Assembly: GCA_035510155.1 (NCBI GenBank)
Contig: DATKHR010000318.1
Location: forward strand, 1 to 54,810
Direction: 5' to 3'
Length of the DNA stretch: 54,810 bases
Origin: DATKHR01 sp035510155
GTDB taxonomy: Bacteria; Acidobacteriota; Vicinamibacteria; Vicinamibacterales; CAVVIG01
The notes beneath the pieces are model-generated. The model searched no databases and had not been told where the DNA came from. It worked only from the letters and a program-made list of their open reading frames with translations. How positions within the stretch are numbered: position 1 is the first letter of the stretch; every line of letters starts with the position of its first letter. Position numbers and translations under genes: made by a program. Positions 16,683 through 25,161 of the stretch are shown in pieces.

Positions 16683-17788
16683 CCACGCGAGCCCCACACG
16701 TCGCGGGAGATCTCGACAATCAATTCGAGCTTGGCCCGTTCCTCGTCGAAGGTCAGGGCGTTGCCTTCGGCATTGCTCGCAAACCCGCACTGCGGGCTGA
16801 GGGCGAGCTGTTCGAGCGGCACGAAGCTCGACGCTTCGTCGATGCGCCGCTTGATGTCGTCTTTCCTTTCGAGCGTCCCTTTTTTCGTCGTGACGAGGCC
16901 CAGCACGATCGTCTTGCCCTTCGGCACGAAACGCAGCGGACTGAAGTCGCCCGCGCGCGCGCTGTCGTACTCCAGGAAGTAGCCGTCGACGTTGAATTCG
17001 TTGAAGAGCACGTCGGCGACCGGCTCGTAGCCGCCCTCGGCGACCCAGTGGCTGCGGGCGTTGCCGCGACACAAATGCATGCAGACCGCCATGTCCTCGT
17101 GACGGGCGGAGGTCGCATCGTTGATCAGCGTCGCGTACGTGTGCGGCAGCGCGTCGGGATCCTCGCCGAGGCCGCGCGCGAACGCGCGCAGGTTCGGATC
17201 GCACAGGAACGCCATGTTGACTTCGTCGACCTGCAGGTAGCGGCAGCCCGCGTCGGCGAGATCACGAATCTCCTCGCGGTAGACACGGGCGAGATCGACG
17301 TAGAACTCTTCGATGTCGGGATACGCGGCGGTGTCGATCGCCTTGCGGCCGCCTCGGAAATGAAGGACGCTCGGCGACGGAATGGTGATCTTCGGCGTGG
17401 CCTTCGCGATCGATTTCAGGAACTTGAAATCCTCGACGAAGATAGGGTGCCGCCGCGACAGCCTGCCGGTGATCTTGACGCCGGGCGGCGCCCACTCGAT
17501 CTCGCCTGCCTCCGAGTGAAACTTGATGGGGATTCCTGCCGTCTGCTCCACGTTGGCGAAATCGCACACGAAGTCCATGTGCCACAAGCCGCGGCGGAAT
17601 TCGCCGTCGGTGACCGACTGCAAGCCGATTCGCTCCTGCATCACGACGACGTCGCGGATCGCGTCGTCCTCGATGCGGCGGAGCTCGGCGGCCGAGATCT
17701 CGCCGCGCGTGCGCGCGTCGCGCGCGTGCAGCAGGTTCGCGGGCCTGAGCAGGCTGCCGACCTGGTCGGCTTTGAACGGCGGCGTCAT
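16679..17788 (-). CDS. MetE-like cobalamin-independent methyltransferase
   Basis: The product is 369 aa, corresponding to the C-terminal catalytic barrel of MetE without the N-terminal half. The zinc ligands are present: H238 and C240 (MHLCRGN), E273 (LEYD) and C334 (SPQCGF). It also has the family opening DQVGSLLRP and a VTDGEFRR substrate loop. The family moves methyl groups to thiols, or alkyl groups in coenzyme-M-transferase relatives. It sits ten bases after the gentisate dioxygenase in the aromatic-acid operon, which is odd for methionine synthesis. A methyl-transfer role in handling methylated aromatics is possible but unproven. Confidence 0.82.
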   Translation of the reverse strand: MTPPFKADQVGSLLRPANLLHARDARTRGEISAAELRRIEDDAIRDVVVMQERIGLQSVTDGEFRRGLWHMDFVCDFANVEQTAGIPIKFHSEAGEIEWAPPGVKITGRLSRRHPIFVEDFKFLKSIAKATPKITIPSPSVLHFRGGRKAIDTAAYPDIEEFYVDLARVYREEIRDLADAGCRYLQVDEVNMAFLCDPNLRAFARGLGEDPDALPHTYATLINDATSARHEDMAVCMHLCRGNARSHWVAEGGYEPVADVLFNEFNVDGYFLEYDSARAGDFSPLRFVPKGKTIVLGLVTTKKGTLERKDDIKRRIDEASSFVPLEQLALSPQCGFASNAEGNALTFDEERAKLELIVEISRDVWGSRG

Positions 17789-17798
17789 CAGGACAAGA

Positions 17799-18851
17799 TC
17801 AGGATTCCTCTTCGCGCCACAGACCCAACGACCGCTGTGCCGGACGGTCGGAAAAAGAGAAAAGAACGGCTTCGTCGCTTGCCCGGTGCGTCACCGGCGC
17901 CCAGGACGGAACCACGAAGACGTCACGCGCACCCCATGTGAAGATCTGATCGCCAACGCGGCTCGTGCCGCGTCCCTCGGCCGCGCAGACGATCGTCGCA
18001 TCCGTCGATCGGTACGGCGTGGTTTCGAAGTCCCCGGGCAACAGTTGAAGGAACGCCGCGATCGTCGGCATCGGGTAGCCGCCCGTCGCGGGATTCACGT
18101 ACTGCATCTTGATCCCGTGCGTCGGATGCACCGGACCGTTGCGATACAACCGGTCGAGCGTTTCGCGGCTGCGGGCGTACGGATACGACAACATCGGCGA
18201 GCGGCGTCCGGGCGCGAAGTCCACCGGCAGCAGCGCTGTTCCGTACCGGGAGAGCGCGTCGCCTTCAGGTCGTGTGACCGGTTGCACGTCGTCAGGGTGG
18301 TGTTCCGCGAAGCTCGCGCCGAAGACGTTCACCATCGGGATGTCGAGCCCGTCGAGCCAGATCGCCGGCACGTCGCTCGGATTGCCGTGATCGTGATAGG
18401 TCCACGAAGGCGTCAGGATGAAGTCGCCCGCGTGCATCGTCGTCCGTTCGCCGTCGACCGCCGTGTACGCGCCGTCGCCGGCCTCGAGCACGAACCGCAG
18501 GGCCGACGCGGCATGCCGATGCGTCGGCGCCGTTTCGCCGGGCAGGACGAGCTGCACGCCCGCATACAAGGTCGGGGAAATCTGCGACCGGCCGCGCAGG
18601 CCCGGATTCTCGAGCACGAGGACGCGGCGTTCCGCTTCCGCCGCCGAAATCAGTCCGCCGGCTTCCATCAGCAGAGCGCGGACTTCGTCGTACTGCCAAA
18701 GGGCGGGCACGCATCCGGCTCTCGGCTGTGGCGTGACGATCTCGCCAAGCACTTCCCAGAGCGGCGCCGTGTTCTTCGCCGAAAGCCGCTGGTAGAGCGC
18801 CTTCAGCCGGGGCGAGGCGTCCGGCCTGTCGTGGAACGTGGTGGTGTTCAT
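17799..18851 (-). CDS. Gentisate 1,2-dioxygenase-family bicupin
   Basis: The product is 350 aa from ATG 18851, which overlaps the upstream stop (ATGA). The family hallmarks are clear: WEVLG near residue 35, the Fe ligands H111-R-H113 followed by SALRFVLE, and H153-D-H155-G-N in the second motif, then a second barrel with WGARDVFVVPSW. It should cleave gentisate (2,5-dihydroxybenzoate) between C1 and C2 to maleylpyruvate. Salicylate or 1-hydroxy-2-naphthoate dioxygenases share the fold and remain alternatives. The neighbouring FAH-family hydrolase and aromatic-acid transporter support a gentisate-type pathway. Confidence 0.88.
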   Translation of the reverse strand: MNTTTFHDRPDASPRLKALYQRLSAKNTAPLWEVLGEIVTPQPRAGCVPALWQYDEVRALLMEAGGLISAAEAERRVLVLENPGLRGRSQISPTLYAGVQLVLPGETAPTHRHAASALRFVLEAGDGAYTAVDGERTTMHAGDFILTPSWTYHDHGNPSDVPAIWLDGLDIPMVNVFGASFAEHHPDDVQPVTRPEGDALSRYGTALLPVDFAPGRRSPMLSYPYARSRETLDRLYRNGPVHPTHGIKMQYVNPATGGYPMPTIAAFLQLLPGDFETTPYRSTDATIVCAAEGRGTSRVGDQIFTWGARDVFVVPSWAPVTHRASDEAVLFSFSDRPAQRSLGLWREEES

Positions 18852-19711
18852 GCCGCCCGTACTTTCACCTCCATTGTGCCGATCTTCTCGATGCACGCCT
18901 GGATCACGTCGCCGGGCTGGATCGGGCTCACGCCTTCGGGCGTGCCTGTGATGAGGACGTCGCCCGGGTTCAGAGTGTAGAAGGTCGAGGCGTACTCGAT
19001 GAGCTGTGGGACGCCGAGGATCAGATACCGCGTGTTCGAGCTCTGCCGCTCCTCGCCGTTGACCGCGATCCGCAGATCGAGCGTGCCGGGATCCGGGATT
19101 TCATCCGGCGTCACGAGCCAGGGGCCCAGGACCGCGTAGCTATCCGGCGACTTCCTGAGGCTCCGCTCTTCGGGTCCTCGAATTGTGATGTCGAGGCCGA
19201 TGGCGTAGCCGGCGATGTGGCCATAGGCGTTCACCGCCGAGACATTGTTCGCGCGTTTGCCGATGATGACGGCGAGCTCGACCTCGTGATCATTGCGGCG
19301 ATCGATTTTTCGCAAGGCGATCCCCTGGCCGGGCCCCACGAGCGCGCTCGTCGCCTTGAGGAATAAACCCGCGGTTTGAATGGGCGCCGCCGTGGCAGCG
19401 ACGTTGTGATGCAGCGATGCGTCATCGCGCACCTCGTCGAGGTGCTTCTGATAGTTCACCGGCGCACACACGATCTTGCCGGGATTGGCGACGGGACTGA
19501 GCAGAGTGGCCGACACCGCTGCCATGGGCCGAGCGGCGGGCGCGACCGCCTTCGCGCGCGCGATGACGGCATCGAGGTTCGCGATCAACGGATCGAACCC
19601 CGGGAGGGGATAGCGGTACGCCGGCAGCACGTCGAGTGCCGCGGTGACGTCGCGGATGTGGTCCCCCTCGACGATGCCGAGGCGACTGTCGTTATAGCGG
19701 CAGAGTCTCAC
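18848..19711 (-). CDS. FAH-family hydrolase (fumarylpyruvate/maleylpyruvate hydrolase-like)
   Basis: The product is 287 aa if it starts at GTG 19711, where the family opening VRLCRYNDSRLGIV begins; an upstream GTG at 19756 would add 15 residues. The fumarylacetoacetate-hydrolase fold is visible: KIVCAPVNYQKH, the metal-binding NDHEVELAVIIGK, GLDITIRG, and the C-terminal LNPGDVLITGTPEGVSP. It would hydrolyse the C-C bond of the ring-cleavage product of the next gene, giving pyruvate plus fumarate or maleate. No maleylpyruvate isomerase is seen, so it may act directly on maleylpyruvate. Confidence 0.87.
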   Translation of the reverse strand: MRLCRYNDSRLGIVEGDHIRDVTAALDVLPAYRYPLPGFDPLIANLDAVIARAKAVAPAARPMAAVSATLLSPVANPGKIVCAPVNYQKHLDEVRDDASLHHNVAATAAPIQTAGLFLKATSALVGPGQGIALRKIDRRNDHEVELAVIIGKRANNVSAVNAYGHIAGYAIGLDITIRGPEERSLRKSPDSYAVLGPWLVTPDEIPDPGTLDLRIAVNGEERQSSNTRYLILGVPQLIEYASTFYTLNPGDVLITGTPEGVSPIQPGDVIQACIEKIGTMEVKVRAA

Positions 19712-19785
19712 GTGCGTGCCCGGTGCCTGTTCTCGCCGACTCGCGCCCGGCGTCACGGCCCACGTGCTGCCGGACGACTGTCAGA

Positions 19786-21003
19786 TCAGTGTGCGACCTG
19801 AAACGCATTCGCTTCCCGCGGCAGCGCGCCGGCGAGAACAATCGCGGCAGCGGCGCAAATCGCAGGCGCCGTGCCTGCCATGAAGATGCGATCCGGCGTC
19901 CACTGCCGGGACAGCAGCAGGCCGCCGACCGACGGGCCGACAATCGACCCGATCCGACCCACGCCGAGCGCCCACCCGATGCCCGTCGCGCGGATGGTCG
20001 TCGGATAATACATCGCGGCGAGCGCATTCAGTCCGGCCTGCGCGCCCTGCACGCAAATCCCGAGCACAAAGATGATCGCCAGCGTCGGCGCGAGCGTCGA
20101 CGCCGTCGAGGCGAGCGAAGGAATCAGGACGATACAGAGCGCAAACTCGACGATGAGCGCCGTGCGCGTGCCGGCGCCGCGCATGAGGTGACCCTGAGTC
20201 AGCGTGCCAATCATCCCGCCGACGCTGAACGCGGCGACGGCCTGCACGCCGGCGGCGACGGGCAGTCCCGATTGCCGCAGGAGCGACGGCAGCCAGCTCA
20301 AAACGAAGTACAAGATCAGGAGATTCATGAAGAACGGAATCCACAGCAGCAGCGTTCCCGACGCGCGCCCTTCGGTGAAGAGATCCTTGACCGGCACCGA
20401 CTCGCGCGCCGTCGCGCGCCCGCGCGCCCGGGATTCCATCCATTCCACCGATTCCGGCAGCCAGACGATCAACACGATCGCGAGCGCCAGCGGCAGCGCG
20501 CCGCCCAGCGCGAGCACAGACCGCCACCCCCATCGCGGAATCATGAATCCCGCAGCCTGACTCGCGATCACGGCGCCGGCCGGCATTCCGGTGAACATCG
20601 CGCCGATGACGATCGGCCGCAGCCGTTTCGGCGTGAACTCGGAAGTGAGCGCGACAGCGTTCGGCATGGCGCCGCCGAGGCCGAGTCCGGTCAGAAATCG
20701 AAACAGCACGAGCTCCCGCAGCGTGTTCGCGCGCGCGGTCAGCAGCGTGAAGACCGCAAACGCCAACACCGAGATGACGACAACCCACCGTCGGCCCGAG
20801 CGATCGGCGATTGGCCCGCTGCCCATCGCCGCGATCATCAGGCCGACGAGCGCCGCCGAGAGGACGGGGCCGAACTGCGGCAGGGCGATGTGCAGGTTGT
20901 CGGAAATCACCGGGACGAGGAAGCCCATGCACTGCGTATCGAACCCGTCGAGGATGACGACAATCGCGCACAAGACGATGACGCGGACCTGTCGAGGCGA
21001 CAT
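19786..21003 (-). CDS. MFS transporter, aromatic acid:H+ symporter (AAHS-like)
   Basis: The product is 405 aa from ATG 21003, with 12 predicted membrane helices. TM1 carries the DGFDTQCMGF motif typical of the PcaK/BenK/MhpT group, and GPIADRSGRRW is the usual loop 2-3 motif. An alternative ATG at 21060 would start inside the divergent tannase initiation codon and is rejected. It probably imports a hydroxylated benzoate or cinnamate through the inner membrane. It is the first gene of a minus run with FAH hydrolase, gentisate dioxygenase and the MetE-like gene, and is divergent from a secreted tannase/feruloyl esterase that could release its substrate. Confidence 0.88.
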   Translation of the reverse strand: MSPRQVRVIVLCAIVVILDGFDTQCMGFLVPVISDNLHIALPQFGPVLSAALVGLMIAAMGSGPIADRSGRRWVVVISVLAFAVFTLLTARANTLRELVLFRFLTGLGLGGAMPNAVALTSEFTPKRLRPIVIGAMFTGMPAGAVIASQAAGFMIPRWGWRSVLALGGALPLALAIVLIVWLPESVEWMESRARGRATARESVPVKDLFTEGRASGTLLLWIPFFMNLLILYFVLSWLPSLLRQSGLPVAAGVQAVAAFSVGGMIGTLTQGHLMRGAGTRTALIVEFALCIVLIPSLASTASTLAPTLAIIFVLGICVQGAQAGLNALAAMYYPTTIRATGIGWALGVGRIGSIVGPSVGGLLLSRQWTPDRIFMAGTAPAICAAAAIVLAGALPREANAFQVAH

Positions 21004-21010
21004 GTCGCTG

Positions 21011-21034
21011 CTTGGTGAAAACCGAGGCACCAAG
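21011..21034. promoter_or_regulatory. Inverted repeat, candidate operator in the divergent MFS/tannase promoter
   Basis: A perfect 7-base inverted repeat, CTTGGTG at 21011-21017 and CACCAAG at 21028-21034 with a 10-base loop, fills the space between the -35 and -10 of the tannase promoter. It lies in the 55-base gap between the divergent MFS and tannase genes. A regulator bound here would affect both operons. No regulator gene is in the window. Confidence 0.5.
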
Positions 21035-21040
21035 TATACT
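21012..21040 (+). promoter_or_regulatory. Sigma70-type promoter for the tannase/feruloyl esterase gene
   Basis: TTGGTG (21012-21017) and TATACT (21035-21040) are separated by exactly 17 bases. Transcription would begin about 21047, twelve bases before the ATG. The -10 sits in the 8-base palindrome AGTATACT, so the minus strand also reads TATACT (21038-21033) for the transporter operon, though without a good -35. Confidence 0.65.
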
Positions 21041-21058
21041 CGCCAGCACTTTTCGGCC

Positions 21059-22621
21059 ATGCAGCGGGCACCAACCGGTTTGCTCGTCGCTCTTGCCGGC
21101 GCGCTGGCGCTGCCGCTGGGGGCGGCGCAGAGCCCGCCGCAGGCCCCCGCCGCGTCTGCCCCGTTGCTCCTCGACTACGACGACGAGATCGGAGCCGCCC
21201 GAACAACCGTTGCTGCGACGTGCGAAAGCCTGGCGTCCCTGCCGCTGCCGCAGGCCACGATCACCTCGGCGCAGAGCGTTCCGCCCGGGTCGTTCGCGCC
21301 TCCGCCGAGCGGCCGGGCCGGCCGCGGGCCGAACCCGTTCACGGATCTGCCGGCGTTTTGTCGGGTCGCGGCGACGCTGACGCCGACGAGCGACTCGGAT
21401 ATCAAGATCGAAGTCTGGTTGCCGACCTCGGCGTGGAACGGCAATCTTCAAGCGGTCGGCAACGGCGGATGGGCGGGGACGATCAGCTATCCAGCGATGG
21501 CCGACGCCTTGAAGCACGGCTATGCGACCACGTCGACCGACACCGGTCACGTCGGTGCGACCGGATCGTTTGCGCTCGGCCATCCCGAGAAGTTCGTCGA
21601 CTTTGCGCACCGATCCGAGCACGAGATGACGGTGAAGGCGAAAGCGATCATCGTGGCGTTCTACGGCCGCGGCCCGAAGCTTTCCTACTGGAATGGGTGC
21701 TCGACCGGCGGACGGCAGGGCCTTGCCGAGGTGCAGCGGTATCCGGACGATTTCGACGGCGTCGTCGCCGGCGCGCAGGCCAACCCGCGGACGCACCTGA
21801 ACGCATGGCAGTTGACGATCGGCAAAGCGATGTTGAGCGATCCGGCGGCGTTCATTCCGCCCGACAAGTACCCGCTGATCCACAAGGCGGTGCTCGATCA
21901 GTGCGACGCGCTCGATGGTCTGAAGGACGGCCTGATCAGCGATCCGACCAGGTGTCATTTCGATCCGTCGCACCTCGACTTCCTGACGCCTCGGCAAATC
22001 CAAACGCTGCGCACGGTGATGAGTCCCGTGAAAACGAAAGACGGCAAAGAGGTGTTTCCCGGTTACGCGCCAGGCGCGGAGCTCGGGTGGGCCGGACTCG
22101 TCGGCGGACCGGAGCCGACGGCGACCGCGATCGATCAATACAAATACATCGTGTTCAAGGATCCGAACTGGGATTGGCGCACGTTCGATCTCGATCGCGA
22201 TGTGGCGATCGCCGATCAAGTCGACGGCGGCACCATCAACGCCGTCAACCCGCACATCGAGCCGTTTACGAGCCACGGCGGAAAGCTGCTGATGTATCAC
22301 GGCTGGGCGGATCCGCTCGTCGGACCGGGCACGAGCATCACCTACTTCAACAGCCTGTCGAAGGACGTCCGAAACGCCGTACGGCTCTTCATGGTACCGG
22401 GCATGGGACACTGCGGCGGCGGCGAAGGGCCGAACACCTTCGACATGATGGCGGCGATGGAGCGATGGATCGAGCAGGGCGAGCCGCCCGAACGAATCGT
22501 CGCATCGCATGCGACGAGCGGTGTCGTCGATCGGACGCGGCCGCTCTGTCCCTATCCGCAGGTCGCGACGTACCGCGGCAGCGGCAGCATCGACGAGGCG
22601 GCGAACTTCAGCTGCCGATGA
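21059..22621 (+). CDS. Secreted tannase/feruloyl esterase-family hydrolase
   Basis: The product is 520 aa with a signal peptide (hydrophobic stretch ending near GAAQ). It has the CS-D-HC catalytic arrangement of the tannase family: C214-S215 in GCSTGG, D418 in GWADPLVG, and H451-C452 in GMGHCGGG, where the two cysteines form the family disulfide. The region between about 280 and 400 would be the lid domain. It hydrolyses esters of gallic, ferulic or related phenolic acids from plant polymers, or terephthalate-type esters in MHETase relatives. Its position opposite an aromatic-acid transporter suggests it feeds phenolic acids to that uptake route. Confidence 0.9.
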   Translation: MQRAPTGLLVALAGALALPLGAAQSPPQAPAASAPLLLDYDDEIGAARTTVAATCESLASLPLPQATITSAQSVPPGSFAPPPSGRAGRGPNPFTDLPAFCRVAATLTPTSDSDIKIEVWLPTSAWNGNLQAVGNGGWAGTISYPAMADALKHGYATTSTDTGHVGATGSFALGHPEKFVDFAHRSEHEMTVKAKAIIVAFYGRGPKLSYWNGCSTGGRQGLAEVQRYPDDFDGVVAGAQANPRTHLNAWQLTIGKAMLSDPAAFIPPDKYPLIHKAVLDQCDALDGLKDGLISDPTRCHFDPSHLDFLTPRQIQTLRTVMSPVKTKDGKEVFPGYAPGAELGWAGLVGGPEPTATAIDQYKYIVFKDPNWDWRTFDLDRDVAIADQVDGGTINAVNPHIEPFTSHGGKLLMYHGWADPLVGPGTSITYFNSLSKDVRNAVRLFMVPGMGHCGGGEGPNTFDMMAAMERWIEQGEPPERIVASHATSGVVDRTRPLCPYPQVATYRGSGSIDEAANFSCR

Positions 22622-22630
22622 CCGACCGGG

Positions 22631-23755
22631 CTAGCGCGGCCGAGAAACCGGTTTCGCGAACCTCGCTGCATCGACGGCAACGTTCGCCTGCACGTCGGTC
22701 CATGTGTATTCCTCGCGTCCGCTGACCCAGGCGTAACTCCACTTGAACGGGAATTGCACGGCGCCGACCGCCCGATAGTCGGAGAAGTCAATCTGCGTCG
22801 GCACGCGCCCGACGGCCGACATCCGGTAGTGAATCAGCCGGTTCAGCAGTCCCGTCTGCCTGTCGAAGTACAGCGTCGCGAGCAGGTTGTCGGCGCCGGT
22901 GCCCTGCACGACGTCGACGTCCCTGCCGTCCAGTGTGATCGGGAAGCTGACGCGCCAGTTCGCGAGAAATGCCTTGATGTGGCCGGGGAACAGCATTTCG
23001 GCTTCGAGCCGGGCGCCCTGGATCGCGCCACCGGTCCATGGATAAACCGGCACGACCGTGAGCGGCAGCATGAAGTACCCGTCCTGACCGTCGAACACGC
23101 GGCTCGAGTCTCCCTCGCGCTGGTGAATGATCGTCGCCAGCTGATTCGGCGCCTTCGCGTAGAGCTCCGCGGGATCGCCCTTGCCGACTTCTCCGTAGGC
23201 GAGGCTCGTGCCTTTGGCGATGAAGCTGGTGAGGGTCGCGAGGCGCGACGCGCCGCCGAGCGCGGCGACGTATCTGTCGAGAATCTGATCGACTGTCGGC
23301 ACGCCGGATGTCGCGGCGGGCAGCACGTCGGCCGGCTCCGTGACCGGCTCGCCGTAAATGCGATCCATGGCCGGCGTTGCCGCCGGTCGCGGCTGGCCGC
23401 GGTGACATGTCCAGCAGGTCACGACGGGCCGGCCGTTGAAGTTCGTGGCGTTGATCGCCGCGACCATCTGGATCATCCGGCGCGCCGTCCGCTTGCGGGG
23501 CGGATCGTCTTCCCATTTCGGATTCGACGTGCCGGCGGCCGTGTGACAGTCGCCGCAGCACATGCTCAGCGCCGCCGAGAAGAGGCCCATCGTGCCCATG
23601 AATTCGTCGACGGGGATGCCTTTGAGCGCCTGAATGTTCTTGAACGCCTCGTCCGACGTCAGCGGCCGCTGTTCGGTCACGAGTGCGGCGCTCATCAGCC
23701 ACACGACCATCATTGCCGCGACCGCCATCGTCGGTCGCTTCGCCCCGGGTGGCAT
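22631..23755 (-). CDS. Exported dihaem cytochrome, reaction-centre cytochrome c subunit family
   Basis: The product is 374 aa from ATG 23755 with a GGAGGAG site. A signal peptide is followed by two haem c sites in the N-terminal third, CGDCH and CWTCHRG, with the long spacing and the ARRMIQMVAAIN helix of the photosynthetic reaction-centre cytochrome family. The C-terminal 220 residues form a beta-rich domain (FPGHIKAFLANWR, TQIDFSDYR) found in acidobacterial secreted cytochromes. It is a paralogue of 44954-46135. It is probably a periplasmic electron carrier; the family name does not imply photosynthesis. It is convergent with the tannase, nine bases apart. Confidence 0.85.
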   Translation of the reverse strand: MPPGAKRPTMAVAAMMVVWLMSAALVTEQRPLTSDEAFKNIQALKGIPVDEFMGTMGLFSAALSMCCGDCHTAAGTSNPKWEDDPPRKRTARRMIQMVAAINATNFNGRPVVTCWTCHRGQPRPAATPAMDRIYGEPVTEPADVLPAATSGVPTVDQILDRYVAALGGASRLATLTSFIAKGTSLAYGEVGKGDPAELYAKAPNQLATIIHQREGDSSRVFDGQDGYFMLPLTVVPVYPWTGGAIQGARLEAEMLFPGHIKAFLANWRVSFPITLDGRDVDVVQGTGADNLLATLYFDRQTGLLNRLIHYRMSAVGRVPTQIDFSDYRAVGAVQFPFKWSYAWVSGREEYTWTDVQANVAVDAARFAKPVSRPR

Positions 23756-23792
23756 GGGTTCTCCTCCGAAGGGCTACCCGATCACGCGGCGC

Positions 23793-24170
23793 CTATTGGA
23801 AGGTGCCGCTCCACTTGAAGCCGTCCTTCGGACGGAGAATGCTGCGCATGCGCAGCCGGTGATCTTCGGCCGTGCGGCCCGGGTTGCCGGTGATGATCAC
23901 GTGATCGCCAGGCTTGAGCGTGTCGTGCGCGATGCCGTTCAACTGGCCGGCCGCCGCCCACTCAATCGCCCAGCGCTGCATCTCTCCGTCTTTGTCCGGC
24001 GCCTCGACGTGCACGAAGGAATGCGGATTCCGAAACATGAACGCGACCAGCTCGCCTTCGATTTTGACCTCGTCGTCCACGAGGTACGTTGCGGCGAACG
24101 AGTGGTGGGCGTAGGCGGTCCCACCGGAAAGAGCGACCGCGCCGAGCAGGCTGAAAAACACGCGTTTCAC
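23793..24170 (-). CDS. Secreted DUF6152-type protein
   Basis: The product is 125 aa from GTG 24170 with a near-perfect AGGAGG site four bases upstream. A signal peptide is cleaved before AHHSFAATY, so the mature protein begins with a His-His pair that could bind metal. The rest is a small beta barrel (KIEGELVAFMFRNPHSFVHV). The function is unknown. The family regularly accompanies exported cytochromes in Acidobacteriota, and here both copies in the window do so: this one upstream of a reaction-centre-type cytochrome, the other (42878-43288) downstream of one. A role in metal delivery or as a soluble redox partner is only a guess. Confidence 0.8.
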   Translation of the reverse strand: MKRVFFSLLGAVALSGGTAYAHHSFAATYLVDDEVKIEGELVAFMFRNPHSFVHVEAPDKDGEMQRWAIEWAAAGQLNGIAHDTLKPGDHVIITGNPGRTAEDHRLRMRSILRPKDGFKWSGTFQ

Positions 24171-24252
24171 AGGGCCTCCTCAGGATGTACGGACTAATCG
24201 TAGCCGAGGCGCCCGGTTGGCGCATGCGAAGAAATCGTGAAGGCGGCGTGGG

Positions 24253-24897
24253 CTATCTTTTGTTGCCGAAGGACGCGCGCGCTTTTCTCTCGCGTTCAAC
24301 CGTGTCCCTGTCGCCCGGGTACCAGTACTCGAGGTGGCAGTTTTCACACGCCACATCGAGATCCGCGGCCGCCTGAAACACCGCGTTCACGTCCTTGCGA
24401 TTGACCGCTTCGAGCGTTGCCTTCGCGACGTTTCGCAGCGCCTCGACCTTGGCGTTCCAGAGGACCGGATCGTTGTCGAGCTTCGCCTTGATCGCGGTAG
24501 GCGACAGTTCGGGGGCGTTCGGACCGACGCTGTTGTTGATGTCGCCAGGCGGCGTGAAGGGCCGCGGCACCTTCAGCAGATAGATCCCTTCCGCGATCGT
24601 CACCGCGCCGATTCGGATCTTCTCCCAGTCCTCGTCGGTCTTGGGAACGTGCGAGACGGAGCCTTGCTTGGTCTCCTCCCACCACACGGCATCGAAGATG
24701 TTGTCGGCGATCGGATCGATCATGTCGCGCATCAGCTCTTTGACCGAAACCACAGGCTTCATGTCGCCCAGCAGTGAAGCCGACACCTGCGCGCGTGGCG
24801 GCGGCGCAGATGCCGGTTTCGAGCACTGCGACCAGGCGGCCGATCCCGCCAACGCCAGCGCGCCGACGAGAACGAGACGCCCACGATGACTGGCCAT
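24253..24897 (-). CDS. Exported cytochrome c'-like monohaem protein
   Basis: The product is 214 aa with a signal sequence; the Cys in WSQCSKP could be lipidated, though the lipobox is poor. The body is mostly helical, with one haem site CENCH close to the C-terminus (DLDVACENCHLEYWYP), the layout of cytochrome c'-type four-helix bundles. A Pro-rich insert near the centre (PRPFTPPGDINNS) is unusual. It would act in periplasmic electron transfer or small-ligand binding. It lies 82 bases upstream of the DUF6152 gene on the same strand and probably shares its transcript. Confidence 0.78.
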   Translation of the reverse strand: MASHRGRLVLVGALALAGSAAWSQCSKPASAPPPRAQVSASLLGDMKPVVSVKELMRDMIDPIADNIFDAVWWEETKQGSVSHVPKTDEDWEKIRIGAVTIAEGIYLLKVPRPFTPPGDINNSVGPNAPELSPTAIKAKLDNDPVLWNAKVEALRNVAKATLEAVNRKDVNAVFQAAADLDVACENCHLEYWYPGDRDTVERERKARASFGNKR

Positions 24898-24918
24898 GAG
24901 CCCGCTCCCGTCTGAAGC

Positions 24919-25107
24919 TTATGCAACGGCCGCCGGCCTGAACTTCCTGAGCAACTCAAACCCAGCGGGGGTCACCCGAACCGAAGGGCGGTCATTGCCG
25001 ACGACTTCGGCGGTTTGGGTCACGTGTACATGTATTTTACCGCCGCGGTGCGGGGGCGCCGCTGCGCATCGCGCCCGCGTGCCTCGTGGGATCCGCCGGG
25101 GCGGCAA
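24919..25107 (-). CDS. Possible small ORF or fragment upstream of the cytochrome gene
   Basis: An open frame of 62 codons ends 21 bases before the cytochrome c'-like gene on the same strand. Its last 25 residues (around SVRVTPAGFELLRKF) look like the end of a winged-helix protein, but the N-terminal half is low-complexity Pro/Arg and lacks a ribosome-binding site. It may be a relic or chance frame. The surrounding space 24898-25161 (264 bases) otherwise holds CACGTG at 25021 and TACATGTA at 25027, and the DUF1592 leader. Confidence 0.2.
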   Translation of the reverse strand: MPPRRIPRGTRARCAAAPPHRGGKIHVHVTQTAEVVGNDRPSVRVTPAGFELLRKFRPAAVA

Positions 25108-25129
25108 ATGCCAGATTCAGGCGATCGTT

Positions 25130-25135
25130 TATACT
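25130..25135 (+). promoter_or_regulatory. Candidate -10 element for the DUF1592 gene
   Basis: TATACT lies 26 bases before the ATG at 25162, placing transcription start near 25142. No convincing -35 is seen 16-18 bases upstream. The context TATACTTGCCA resembles TATACTCGCCA at the tannase promoter (21035), so the element may be a local promoter style. Confidence 0.35.
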
Positions 25136-25161
25136 TGCCACATTCGGATGGCCCTCGAGCA

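Noticed and set aside
16679..17788. Standard MetE methionine synthase
   Set aside because: Only the C-terminal half is present (369 aa against about 750) and the neighbours are aromatic degradation genes; it is kept as MetE-like only.
19781..22510. A 909-codon open frame on the minus strand across the MFS and tannase genes
   Set aside because: It is an Arg/Ala/Gly-rich frame antisense to two clear genes, as expected in GC-rich DNA with codon-position bias; it has no domain or ribosome-binding site.
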